Source of the DNA: Bradyrhizobium sp. ORS 375
GTDB lineage: Bacteria > Pseudomonadota > Alphaproteobacteria > Rhizobiales > Xanthobacteraceae
Reading direction: 5' to 3'
Length of the DNA stretch: 64,000 nucleotides
Assembly: GCF_000239775.1 (NCBI RefSeq)
Contig: NZ_CAFI01000420.1
Location: 1-64,000 of the forward strand
Shown here: positions 56,201 through 64,000 of the stretch, piece after piece
Numbering within the stretch: the first letter of the stretch is position 1
Layout of the letters: the number at the start of each line of letters is the position of its first letter
Notes under the pieces: generated by a model
Database searches by the model: none
What the model saw: the letters and a program-made list of their open reading frames with translations, nothing else
What the model was told of the DNA's origin: nothing
Program-made: the position numbers and the translations under genes

Positions 56201-58256
56201 CTGCGAGCCATGGCTCCTCGGCTATCACGCCATGCGCTGCGGCGAGCGCATCGAGATCGTTCGCAAACTTATCCGCGCCCTCCGGATCGAGCTGCTCGAT
56301 GGCCTCGCGGGCCAACCGTCCGTCGCCGCTGTTCTCTATCCGTTGAAGGTCCAGATGCAGACGCGTCAGAGCTGCGGCGTCAGGAAGAGCCGCGATGTCC
56401 GGCTGCTGGTCGTCGAGATATCCGAGATCATCACCAAGTCGCAGCCGCGCTGCCCGGGCCTGGTCGACCGCCGCCACGATCAGGTCGGTCTCGCCCAGAA
56501 ATCGCAGGGGCCGATCGGCGAACCATGCATAGGTCTCGCGATCGGCGATCAGGGTTGCCAAGGCATCGAGCGGCAGGCCCGAGCTGCCTGAGCGCAGCAT
56601 CGTGCGGTTGGCAATGTCGGTGACCTCATCGTCGAGTCGGGCAATCTCGCGGCTGGCCGCGATGATCTCGCGCTCGAGTTCGTTGACGTGCTCGGCCTGA
56701 TCGTGCAGGTCCGTCGTGTCGATGATCGACAGCAGTCTGCTGACGACGCTCTCGGCGTGCTTCAACACGTCCTTGTCGGAGCCGGTCAGATCGACGGTGA
56801 GGTCGCGGACGGGCAGGGGCAGCTTCTCGGAGAGCAGCGACAGCCCGGCTTCGCTGCGAGATACGACGAGCACCCGCAGCCCCAGCGCGAGATGATGACA
56901 GACCACGTTGGCGATCGCCGACGCCCGATCGCTCGCAATTGCGCCCTTCACGACAAGCCCGTCCGACCGTTGAAGCTGGCGCACCATCTCCATCTGGTCG
57001 GAGTTCGTCGGCAGCGGAAAGAACAGATCGCCGCGGTCGGCTGCAATCTGCGCCGCGGGCGCGATGTCGATCGGGTCGCCGATTACGCCAGGGAGACGCC
57101 GCCGCGTGCCGTCGTTGGAGTCGTCCGGAGTCCCGCGCAGCAGGTGAGCCAATGCAGCCAGACAACCTTCGTTGCCCGGCATGTAGTCCAATGCGCGCTT
57201 GAGGCGCCTGATGTCGCGCAGCAAGAGCGCGTCGGAGCGCGGTCGCGCAAAGATCACCCATCGATCGGAGACGACCAGTTGTTCGTTTTCCTCGGGCAGC
57301 AGCAGCGCCGAGTCCGGCATGGTCGGACAGTAGATGCCCTGCGGGTCGAGCTGCGACCCGATGGCGCTCAGGATCGGCTCGAAGCTTGCGGGCTGGAATG
57401 GCGACAGCTCGGCGCCGCGCTCGAGCAACTGCTCGGCCGTGTTGCCCGCCAGCTTGGCTGCCGGCGTGAGCGGCTCGAACGCCTTCAGATTGGCCGTTGC
57501 TCCGACCATGCGCGGCCGGATCCGGATCTCGGCCTCGGAGCTGTCGAGGACCTCGATCTCGACGAGACGTTCAAGCAGCGGCAGGTCGAGCTCGCGGCCA
57601 TGACGCCGCCATCGGGACACGCCGATGCCCCAGACGATCTCGTAGTTCGCGTCGTTGCGCGCGGCACCGGTCACCCGGGCCATCTCGCATAGCCTGCGGT
57701 GAAGCGCGATGGTCCGGCGGCGGGGCCGTTCGGCTGCCGCCCACGCCGCCCATGAGCCGGCGAGATAGCGATCCAGACGCTCGACGATGTCCGGGCGTTG
57801 CTCCAGGTGCAGGCGCACGGTCCAGAGCGCCGCGGACGCCGAGTGGCCGACTGCCGCCGCGCAGTGCTCGGGGCGCGCGTGGCCAGCGGCGATCAGCTGC
57901 TCCTTGTCCGCCGTCGGCACGGTGACCGTGACACGCTGCCGAACCAGTGGACGCCGGTCTGGATCAGACGGAACGTCGATCCACATCCTGATGTCGGAAT
58001 CGACCTCCGGCGGGCCGATAGCGGCCAAGTGCTCTACCGCCAGCCAGACAGGACCGTCTGCGTCGAACGTGTTGTGAGTGACGCCGGGCAGGTTCTCGAG
58101 TTCGTGCTGATGAAAGGCAAAACGCTGTCCGCCCGCGAGCTGGTGGTCGGACAAGCGTCCGACGACCCGGGCGTCTTGAAGGATCACCTCGGCGAGACGG
58201 CCGAGAACGTCCTGCAACGGTCCGACCGTTGGCTCCAATCGATGGACCGCGTTCAT
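53229..58256 (-). CDS. Membrane-anchored protein with degenerate superfamily 1 helicase region
   Basis: A 1675-residue protein starting at ATG 58256 behind AGGGAGGCACC. Residues 1-330 match the N-terminal region of AAA-domain helicases of unknown function (WGIGVSRWRR and RIRPRMVG). The helicase-like region from about residue 430 keeps the frame LVVKGAIASDRASAIANVV, but the P-loop GxxGxGKS is GAIASDRA (residues 438-445), with no lysine. Walker B is VVIDHASQSD, histidine 1116 in place of glutamate. The middle is helical and coiled-coil rich. A disordered linker, one membrane segment (residues about 1416-1436, MAAAAVVTVAMVGASIYW) and a 240-residue C-terminal domain follow. ATP hydrolysis is unlikely. 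Confidence 0.78.
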   Translation of the reverse strand: MNAVHRLEPTVGPLQDVLGRLAEVILQDARVVGRLSDHQLAGGQRFAFHQHELENLPGVTHNTFDADGPVWLAVEHLAAIGPPEVDSDIRMWIDVPSDPDRRPLVRQRVTVTVPTADKEQLIAAGHARPEHCAAAVGHSASAALWTVRLHLEQRPDIVERLDRYLAGSWAAWAAAERPRRRTIALHRRLCEMARVTGAARNDANYEIVWGIGVSRWRRHGRELDLPLLERLVEIEVLDSSEAEIRIRPRMVGATANLKAFEPLTPAAKLAGNTAEQLLERGAELSPFQPASFEPILSAIGSQLDPQGIYCPTMPDSALLLPEENEQLVVSDRWVIFARPRSDALLLRDIRRLKRALDYMPGNEGCLAALAHLLRGTPDDSNDGTRRRLPGVIGDPIDIAPAAQIAADRGDLFFPLPTNSDQMEMVRQLQRSDGLVVKGAIASDRASAIANVVCHHLALGLRVLVVSRSEAGLSLLSEKLPLPVRDLTVDLTGSDKDVLKHAESVVSRLLSIIDTTDLHDQAEHVNELEREIIAASREIARLDDEVTDIANRTMLRSGSSGLPLDALATLIADRETYAWFADRPLRFLGETDLIVAAVDQARAARLRLGDDLGYLDDQQPDIAALPDAAALTRLHLDLQRIENSGDGRLAREAIEQLDPEGADKFANDLDALAAAHGVIAEEPWLAALSPVGSTSSETSIDGNILIDYARDASSLLSLRAGFLVRPVEMPADAFVSEELLRTVERLAAGERPFAAFSLSGRALKQTLDTIRVAGFAPKSAADWAHVRDHLTWRRHLHSLDVRWRSLAAELGAPTPEPNPSHSLTGHERLVRSVEVALVAATLARRNILATASKLPLLEAEIAGLLYDGQRLTALASAIRSTAVRIGKQRNELIRLDELFEGCGAIAARVRAEVLSQIGRDEVDADDLAIRWNAIRTWLHGLHERRHDIELINELHEAMTEAGAPAFARRLKTEPAVADGEDQVLLADWMMAWNWAVLMHQTEGLGQQRLLQDLSDQRVTLETRLRRLFEQVVVARMHLALAQSAGSAVRQAFTRFMTTWRKMAATCSGPSAFRLRQVAREALESCHEGIPCQLMPTWRVAEQLPARLGAFDLVVIDHASQSDLRELTVLLRGRKVLAMGEDHPAKEMIGQGQRISELHGATGSGGPTGLGGVPAFIRQLMPPKAVLCDLLELLFPDRMIRLREHARRDEPVALPMASSPLPIVRPQAPVVGADAAASSGSTSALPTRPSRPAYSLEDEIATVAENLSLARQEQRAPSTTLMQRPAPDWLRSRAESDMATSQAHAARRTAYDGAADDATVSSFETSAPSLPPWIDQDAAMADAERQPGTQTTLASDDAAKAFVGTPAKEPETPESTTSATVERGRDAAVIEHPPLSARRDPALEHAALPRRALRRRIMAAAAVVTVAMVGASIYWQPAAGRLATAWQTVTSQVAVSWNAASPAAALPAGTEPRKVTAERMTPDAKSTAARDGASATTGSAVEPIISHAVLYQEDPQDPLGKRYLGKVTWRVERAAGSVPASIKGDVEIDKQMKATLSLRPNKEADMPASHILEVKFNWPDDPGHAGVDTLKGVSMKAREAGRGSALSTLTAKVTPEFFMIALSANEVDKTRNVLLLKGKEWIDIPIVYNGGSRAVLAIEKGADGERAFADAFTAWGQ

Positions 58257-59175
58257 GGTGCCTCCCTGATCATAGCGGCGACTAAGCGGAGCAGTCGGCT
58301 CACTCTCAAGTCTCATTCCCGACGTTCATCCCGCCCGACCGTCAACAGCGGCAAGGGCAGCTACGAGCATCGAAGCAAAATGCATGTGCTCATTATTCGA
58401 TGATTGCGTGACCAAGGTGATGCCGTGCTTCCGCGAGGAAATACTAGCGATTGTCAGCTAGGCCACACTAATCGACTGCCAATAGGGTCACGCAATGCGG
58501 CGTAATGATGGGAGGGCCCGTTGGGGTCCCATTCTCGAAAAAATATCGCCAACTGATTTGTTGGTGTTTCGAAAATTTCTTCCGTGGGTTGCTGTGAGGC
58601 TGTTTAGAATCTCTTTAAACGCGCGATTTCTTCTCGGGCCAGACTGCCACGATCGGATTCGGTAGGTATTCGCCTGCGCCACGAGCCTCATGGCGTCGGC
58701 GGGGCATGCGTCGTCTCGCCGCAATCCCCAGCGCGATCACTCGCGCTTTGTCGCCGAATTCCAGCATGTCGACCGAGCTGTGCCACCAGCTGACCGCAAT
58801 TTCTTTCGGAGTGCGGCCGTCGTTGGCAAAGTGTGGCATCGCCTGCCCCGTCACGCTGCACGCCTGCGAAACGTAGCTTCAGGCTCGAGCGATCGGCGCG
58901 CCCCATAGCCGACCTCCACCGGAAGATAATTAGTAGCGACTGAAGGAGCTTAGCCGCCCGCCTCGCGGTGCGGGCGCGTCCCGATCGCGGCTGGCGTTCG
59001 TAGTCCGGCGGCGGGCGCCGTCAAAGTGCTGACACGAGAGCATCGTCGGCGAGCCCAAGTATCGACATCGCCGGCTTCTAGCGCGAATGGCTCGCAGTCG
59101 CGCGCGAACTCACTTTTCACGACTGCGCGGGTTGAGGGATGCACGTCCGCGCATCATTATGGGGAGGATTGACTG
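58257..59175. other. Long gene-poor region
   Basis: About 919 bases between the pseudo-helicase and the porin-like gene. One short minus-strand frame (58615-58854) is listed separately as doubtful. An ATGGGA/TCCCAT inverted repeat lies near 58509-58533. Base composition is lower in GC at 58500-58640 than in the neighbouring genes. It should contain the promoter of the divergent pair. Confidence 0.45.
58615..58854 (-). CDS. Possible small protein of unknown function
   Basis: A 79-residue frame starting at GTG 58854, with WWHSSVDMLEFGDKARV and a basic C-terminal half (IAARRRMPRRRHEA). No ribosome-binding site stands out, no conserved partner is adjacent and the family is unknown to me. The amino-acid composition of the middle part is protein-like, so it is listed with low confidence. 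Confidence 0.28.
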   Translation of the reverse strand: MTGQAMPHFANDGRTPKEIAVSWWHSSVDMLEFGDKARVIALGIAARRRMPRRRHEARGAGEYLPNPIVAVWPEKKSRV

Positions 59176-61011
59176 ATGGTCTTGATTAGCTGCGCCGGGA
59201 GAGGCGCAGGAGGCGCCGTCTCATCAAACGGCAGTGCGCTGAGTATCGACAGGAGCAGCGAGCCACTTCGCGGCCGCAGCATGTCGCTCTCATCCCTGCT
59301 CGCCGCGGCATCTATACTTGCGTTGAGCGCGGCGGCGGCCCAGGCTGCCGACGCCGGGGCATCGCGGTCAGCGGATGCGGCTGCCGTCAAGGCGCTGATG
59401 GCGAAGATCGAGTCCATGGAGCAGCGCATCAACACGCTTCAGGTCGAGCTCAAGGATGCCAAGGCGAAGAAGCCTGCCGGTATTGGGCAGTCCGCGTCGC
59501 TTGCGTCGCGGACTCCGTCCAGCACGGTCGCTCTGACTGGCGCGAAGGATGCGCGTGGCGGAGCCGTGAAGGCGTCCGACAATGCGTCCACTGCGTTCAA
59601 GCCGGTCAGCAACGCCATGGCGCTCGCCGACCCGAAGGACGTCAATGCCGCCAACTCGAAGACGGCCGATGCTCCGCAATCGTCATCCCCGGCGTCCCGG
59701 CTGGCCGCGGCGTTCGCGGATTCGGATCCGAAGCCGAGATTCCTGCCAGCGGCCGATTTGAAGGCCCCTCCGCCAGCGTCCGCGAAGGATCTGTTCGGCG
59801 CGGCACCGACGCCGGTGCCCGGCATGCGGATCGGCATGTATGGCGAGATCAAGATGGGCTCGGTGCAAAACCCGGCGGCCAACGGCCAGTGGCAGAACGG
59901 GTTCGACATGGCGCGCCTGGTGCTGCTGCCGACCTACCAGGTCAACGACTACATCACGTTCAATGCCGAGCTTGAGTGGGAGCACGGCGGCATCGCGATC
60001 GACGCCGACGATAAGCTTCACGGCGCCATCGAGGTCGAGCAGGCCTTCTTCGACGTGAAGTTCAACGACCACTTCACCTTGCGATCGCCGGGCATCGACC
60101 TGATCCCGATCTCGTTCACCAACCTGTATCACGAGCCGACGCTGTTCTACAGCGTGCAGCGGCCCCAGCTCGCCAACGGCCTTGTTCCGACGACATGGTA
60201 CGCTCCCGCCGTCGGCTTCTACGGCAAGATCGTCGACGGCCTGAACTATCAGTTCCAGGCCAGCCAGAGCGCCGAGGATTTCGGCGACGACTTCGACCAT
60301 CGCGGCGACAATGGCCGCATCAACCCCGGAGGTTATGGAGCGGGAATCAACGGCGCGGAGGCGCTCAAGCTTGCGCGCGCTCCGATCGGCGACTTCCGGC
60401 AGCTTAGCAACGAGCTCGCTTATACATTGCGGCTCAGCTATACGCCGTCGTTCCTTCCCGGCTTTGCCGGCAGCTCGGCGATCTATTACTCGCCGAACGT
60501 GACGCCGCGCGGCGCTTATGCCACGCAGCCGGATGGCACAGAGACGCCGCTCGGCAAGAACGCAATGACGATCTTCAATACGGAAGCGCGATATCGCGTT
60601 CCCAACACGGGCCTCGAGCTGAGGGGTGAGTATGCCTATGTGCATTTCTCCAACCCCGAGAATCTGCGCGCCAACAACGATCTCGACGAGACCAACAACG
60701 TCGGCAAGAGCATGTGGGGCTATTCGGCCGAGGTCGCCTACCACTTCAGGGCGCCGAACGACTACGACATCGTGCCGTTCTATCGCTACACGCGGCAGAA
60801 CTTCCAGACGTCGGGCATGCTCGGATCCGATCTCACCGCCGGGCTCAACAACGTCACGGGCAGCGGCGACATGACGTTCCACGACGTCGGCCTCGCCATC
60901 TTCCCCAATCCAAGCCTGGTCTACAAGCTCAACTACACCAAGGTCATCGACCACAGCGCGACCGGCGCCATGTCTGACCGGATTCTCGCGGGTGTCGGCT
61001 GGCTCTGGTAG
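59176..61011 (+). CDS. Porin-like outer-membrane protein with N-terminal coiled coil
   Basis: A 611-residue protein; GGGGAGGA lies eight bases before ATG 59176. A hydrophobic signal (SLLAAASILALSAAAAQAADA) appears only at residues 38-58, so translation may instead start at ATG 59281, which has no clear ribosome-binding site. A coiled coil (IESMEQRINTLQVELKDAKA, residues 76-95) follows, then an alanine/serine-rich linker and a barrel of about 390 residues: GMYGEIKMGSVQN, WEHGGIAID, YEPTLFYSVQRPQLANG-type strands and a final GVGWLW. The order (coiled coil plus barrel) resembles phosphate-selective and OprP-like porins. It is followed by a secretin gene on the same strand, 106 bases later. Confidence 0.8.
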   Translation: MVLISCAGRGAGGAVSSNGSALSIDRSSEPLRGRSMSLSSLLAAASILALSAAAAQAADAGASRSADAAAVKALMAKIESMEQRINTLQVELKDAKAKKPAGIGQSASLASRTPSSTVALTGAKDARGGAVKASDNASTAFKPVSNAMALADPKDVNAANSKTADAPQSSSPASRLAAAFADSDPKPRFLPAADLKAPPPASAKDLFGAAPTPVPGMRIGMYGEIKMGSVQNPAANGQWQNGFDMARLVLLPTYQVNDYITFNAELEWEHGGIAIDADDKLHGAIEVEQAFFDVKFNDHFTLRSPGIDLIPISFTNLYHEPTLFYSVQRPQLANGLVPTTWYAPAVGFYGKIVDGLNYQFQASQSAEDFGDDFDHRGDNGRINPGGYGAGINGAEALKLARAPIGDFRQLSNELAYTLRLSYTPSFLPGFAGSSAIYYSPNVTPRGAYATQPDGTETPLGKNAMTIFNTEARYRVPNTGLELRGEYAYVHFSNPENLRANNDLDETNNVGKSMWGYSAEVAYHFRAPNDYDIVPFYRYTRQNFQTSGMLGSDLTAGLNNVTGSGDMTFHDVGLAIFPNPSLVYKLNYTKVIDHSATGAMSDRILAGVGWLW

Positions 61012-61117
61012 CGGCATGACGAGAGCGTGGGCCGCTGTCGGTACGCAGCGGCCATCGTCCTCATCCACAGCCAATGACCCGGGACGAAGGGCATCGCGCT
61101 TCGCCCCGGGGCCGCAG

Positions 61118-63487
61118 ATGAGAAATGACTTGGAAGATCGGGTGGGCGGGCGAGTGGTACATAAAGCTGATTTTGGCTCCGGTCGGCCGCGATGTCGCAC
61201 GCTCGTCGCGCTGTCTTTGGTGGCGATGGCGTTGGCGGGCTGCAATCCGGCGACGCTCGGGAGCGACAATCGGGGCGACGACGTGCTCGACAAGGTCGGG
61301 CGGCTGGATCTTTCGCCGCGCTATCCGAGGCAGGTCATGCCGGAGCAGTCGCCGGCGGCGCGACGGGCCCGCGCGGAGATCTATGGCGGCAACGACGACC
61401 CCAGAGACGCGCGCGCGGAGGTGCCGGCGGCAACGTCGCTTCCGGTGCAGCAGGCTGCGGCCCATTCGCAGGCGGTGGGGAACGGCTTCGAGTTGAACTT
61501 CGAGAACACGCCGATCGCAACGGTCGCCAAGGTCGTGCTCGGCGACGTGCTCGGCGTCGGCTACACCATCGATCCGCGCATCCAGGGTACGGTGAGCCTG
61601 TCGTCGGTACGTCCGGTGCCCAAGTCGGACGTCGCCTACGTGCTCGAGAATGCATTGCGACTGGCCGGGACGGCGCTGGTCCGCGATAGCTCCGGCTATC
61701 GTCTGATCCCGCTGGGCGAGGCGGTTGGTGCGGGGAATGTCGATGCTCCCGGCGCCACGGCGGAGCCCGGCTACGGCATCACGGTGCTTCCGCTGCAATA
61801 CGTCTCGGCGCCGACGCTGTTGAAGCTGCTGGACAGCTTCGCCCTCAAGCCCGGCACCGTGCGCGCAGATCCGGGCCGCAACGTCCTTCTGATTCAGGGC
61901 ACCGGCTCCGAGCGACGCACCGCCGTCGACGCCGCGCTGAGCTTCGACGCGGATTGGATGCGCGGCCAGTCGGTCGGGATCTTCCCGATCGCGAACGGCA
62001 ATCCGGAGCCTATCGTCGCCGAACTCGAGAAGATCATGGACACCGGTGACAGCGGTCTCGGCCAGAACATGGTCAAGTTCCAGGCGGTCAGTCGCATGAA
62101 CGCGGTGATGGTCATCAGCCGCAAGCCGGCGCTGCTGCGCACCGCCGAGACCTGGATCAAGCGCCTCGATACCGGCAACACGCTCCGCAACAGCGTCCAC
62201 GTCTACCGCGTCAAATACGGCGAGGCTCGCCAGATGGCGCGGGTGTTGAATGAGATGTTCACCGGCAATTCGGGCGCGGCGGCCGACGCGTCGTCGACCG
62301 AGCTCGCCCCTGGATCGGGAGTCTCATCGAGCTCGAGCAGCGAGCGGCTGTCGGCCGCGGGCGCGACAGCGTCTGCCGGCTTCTCGGGGGCGCAGCAGGG
62401 CAACAACGGACTGGTCGCCAATCGCGGTTTCAACGGCACGCCGCCGCCGACTCCGGTCGGCCTTGATGCCGGTTCGGATGCGCGCGCCTCCTCAACCGGA
62501 GGCAAGCCGCTGATGGACGGCGTCCGCATCACGCCCGATGTGGTCAACAACACCCTGCTGATCTACGCCGACCGTGAGAACTACCGCATCATCGAAGCTA
62601 CGCTGCGACAATGCGACCGGCCGCAGTTGCAGGTCGCGATCGATGCCACGATCGCCGAGGTCACGCTCAACGACAATCTGAACTACGGCGTCCAGGCTTT
62701 TCTGACCAGCAAGAACCTGGGCTTGCGGCCCGATCAGGGCTCGCTGCTGAACACCAGCTCGACGTCGGCGCCGGCAACGGTCGCCTCGGCCGCCGGGACG
62801 ATCACCAACGCGTTCCTGAACCGCGCCTTCCCGGGATTCAATTTCCTGATCGGATCGGAATCGCAGCCAAGCGCGATCCTGAGCGCATTGCACACCGTCA
62901 CCGACGTGAAGGTGTTGTCCAATCCGTCGCTCGTGGTGATCGACAATCAGGCGGCGACGCTGCAGGTCGGCGACCAGGTCCCGGTCTCGACCGGCAGCGC
63001 TACCGTGCTGACGACGAACAACACGATTGTGAACACGATCGACTATCGCAACACCGGAATCATCCTGCGGGTTGCGCCGCGGGTGAACGAAAACGGCAAT
63101 GTGCGGCTGGAGATCGAGCAGGAGATCAGCAACGTCTCGCCGCAGACCGCCAATAGCCTCACCCCGACGGTCGCGCAGCGGAAGGTCAAGAGCTCCGTCG
63201 CGGTGGCCAGTGGCCAGACCGTGCTGCTGGCCGGCCTCATCAGCGAGACCCATCAGGGCACGCGCAACGGCGTCCCCGGCCTCGACCAGATCCCGGGGCT
63301 GGGCGAGCTGTTCAGCAACAATGACCGTAGCCGCGGACGAACCGAGCTGATCATCTTCATCCGTCCGCAGATCATCCGTGACGGCACGGATGCGCATTAT
63401 GTCGCCGAAGAGCTGCGCTCGAAGCTGCGCGGCACGATCAGGCCGGTGTCGACCAGCGCGCTGCAGACGCCGCGGAGCAATCGATGA
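61118..63487 (+). CDS. gspD: GspD-type secretin lipoprotein (type II secretion)
   Basis: A 789-residue secretin if started at ATG 61118; the frame is open 42 codons further upstream. The leader LVALSLVAMALAGCNPA has a lipobox, so the protein is a lipoprotein, which is unusual for GspD but known in some secretins. N domains start FELNFENTPIATVAKVVLG and continue with repeated N-type folds (VHVYRVKYGEARQMARVLNE). Between about residues 380 and 465 is a serine/glycine-rich insertion. The secretin core has the signatures VPVSTGSA, TIDYRNTGIILRVAPRVNENG and the terminal GLIPGLGELF-like motif QIPGLGELFSNN. It would form the outer-membrane channel of a secretion system. Confidence 0.9.
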   Translation: MRNDLEDRVGGRVVHKADFGSGRPRCRTLVALSLVAMALAGCNPATLGSDNRGDDVLDKVGRLDLSPRYPRQVMPEQSPAARRARAEIYGGNDDPRDARAEVPAATSLPVQQAAAHSQAVGNGFELNFENTPIATVAKVVLGDVLGVGYTIDPRIQGTVSLSSVRPVPKSDVAYVLENALRLAGTALVRDSSGYRLIPLGEAVGAGNVDAPGATAEPGYGITVLPLQYVSAPTLLKLLDSFALKPGTVRADPGRNVLLIQGTGSERRTAVDAALSFDADWMRGQSVGIFPIANGNPEPIVAELEKIMDTGDSGLGQNMVKFQAVSRMNAVMVISRKPALLRTAETWIKRLDTGNTLRNSVHVYRVKYGEARQMARVLNEMFTGNSGAAADASSTELAPGSGVSSSSSSERLSAAGATASAGFSGAQQGNNGLVANRGFNGTPPPTPVGLDAGSDARASSTGGKPLMDGVRITPDVVNNTLLIYADRENYRIIEATLRQCDRPQLQVAIDATIAEVTLNDNLNYGVQAFLTSKNLGLRPDQGSLLNTSSTSAPATVASAAGTITNAFLNRAFPGFNFLIGSESQPSAILSALHTVTDVKVLSNPSLVVIDNQAATLQVGDQVPVSTGSATVLTTNNTIVNTIDYRNTGIILRVAPRVNENGNVRLEIEQEISNVSPQTANSLTPTVAQRKVKSSVAVASGQTVLLAGLISETHQGTRNGVPGLDQIPGLGELFSNNDRSRGRTELIIFIRPQIIRDGTDAHYVAEELRSKLRGTIRPVSTSALQTPRSNR

Positions 63488-64000
63488 GGCGGGGCTCGAG
63501 GATTGCCGTCGCCATCCTGACCTTCGTCTTCGGCGCGGCGACGGCCGATGCCCGGCCGCGCGGAGACGGATGGGCGGCCTTCGCGCGCGGTGATTATGTC
63601 CGCGCCGCCGCGTTGCTGGCCCCGCTGGCGCAGCGCGGAGACCCGCGCGCGATGACGGCGCTCGGCTACATGTACGACAACGGCTTCGGCGTTCCGCAGT
63701 CCTACGAAGCTGCCGTCGAGCTCTACATTGGCGCGGCGGAGAGCGGCGAGCCGACGGCGCAGCACCTGTTAGGGCTGAGCTACGACAAGGGACATGGCGT
63801 GACCCAGGATCACGTGCTGGCCTACAAATGGTTGAGCCTCGCAGCGGCCGCGGCGCCTGGTCGTCGACGCGAACCCTACCTGCGCATCCGCAACGCGGTT
63901 GCCTTCAAGATGTCACTCGATCAGGTCGTCGAGGGCCAACGCCTGGCGCTCGAATGGCAACGCGGTCAGCCGCATGGAATTGGCCCGACCGCGCCCGCAT
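63484..64000 (+). CDS. Sel1-repeat protein, N-terminal part (runs off window)
   Basis: The ATG at 63484 overlaps the secretin stop (ATGA). The 172 visible codons give a signal peptide (IAVAILTFVFGAATADA) and then Sel1/TPR-like repeats: GDPRAMTALGYMYDNGFGV and GEPTAQHLLGLSYDKGHGV. Such repeat proteins bind partners in the periplasm and commonly occur with secretion or envelope systems. The gene continues beyond the window and its full length is unknown. Coupled translation with gspD suggests it is part of the same secretion locus. Confidence 0.82.
   Translation, partial: MRRGSRIAVAILTFVFGAATADARPRGDGWAAFARGDYVRAAALLAPLAQRGDPRAMTALGYMYDNGFGVPQSYEAAVELYIGAAESGEPTAQHLLGLSYDKGHGVTQDHVLAYKWLSLAAAAAPGRRREPYLRIRNAVAFKMSLDQVVEGQRLALEWQRGQPHGIGPTAPA

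Noticed and set aside
58509-58533. ATGGGA/TCCCAT inverted repeat as a terminator
   Set aside because: It is not positioned after any supported gene end and lacks a T-run in the needed direction.

Overview
The window looks like a chromosomal segment of a Bradyrhizobium-type alphaproteobacterium (Rhizobiales). The base composition is GC-rich. The gene families are typical of that group: HWE-family sensor kinases, a bacteriophytochrome, an Omp25/RopB-type beta-barrel protein, ExoY/ExoF/ExoP-type exopolysaccharide genes and several Crp/Fnr regulators. No ribosomal RNA, intact tRNA or CRISPR array was seen. The assignment is by gene content only.

Layout. 0-1.4 kb: two HWE/PAS sensor proteins (one cut by the window edge). 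1.7-12.3 kb: a surface-glycan region with an FkbM methyltransferase, a Crp-type regulator, a divergent block (a two-domain glycosyltransferase-like protein and a WavE protein on minus; a nucleotidyltransferase-kinase fusion, a HAD-nucleotidyltransferase fusion, a GT4 glycosyltransferase and a DUF2939 protein on plus). 12.4-16.9 kb: aldehyde dehydrogenase, a quinone reductase broken by an in-frame stop, the decayed end of a molybdenum hydroxylase and a zinc alcohol dehydrogenase. 17-18 kb: an outer-membrane protein preceded by three copies of a 9-mer. 18.8-23.6 kb: a translationally coupled light-signalling operon (bacteriophytochrome, single-domain receiver, receiver-PAS-HWE kinase). 23.8-42.4 kb: a large exopolysaccharide cluster of the Wzx/Wzy type (flippase, acyltransferase, two GT2 enzymes, ExoY initiator, polymerase, GH26-like hydrolase, ExoF, ExoP-like copolymerase, four sugar/redox enzymes) carrying three Crp/Fnr regulators. 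43.4-47.9 kb: an RND efflux pair. 48-50.7 kb: a scar or small mobile remnant with truncated galE and nuoD pieces joined head to head, a tyrosine integrase and a tRNA 3'-half. 50.9-58.3 kb: a DUF4399 protein and an unusual pair: a SUMF1-fold membrane protein and a 1675-residue membrane-anchored protein that resembles a superfamily 1 helicase whose ATPase motifs have been lost. 59.2-64 kb: a porin-like protein, a GspD-type secretin lipoprotein and the start of a Sel1-repeat protein, probably the edge of a type II secretion locus.

How it fits together. ExoY would start the repeat unit on undecaprenyl phosphate, the GT2 enzymes extend it, the acyltransferase and redox enzymes decorate it or make its sugars, the flippase and polymerase export and polymerise it, and ExoF plus the ExoP-like protein control length and export. 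The ExoP-like ATPase domain has lost its Walker A lysine and Walker B aspartate, which suggests the cluster is not controlled by a conventional tyrosine kinase. A 9-bp inverted repeat in the exoF/exoP divergent region is the best operator candidate. The most unusual item is the pseudo-helicase/SUMF1 pair at 51.7-58.3 kb.
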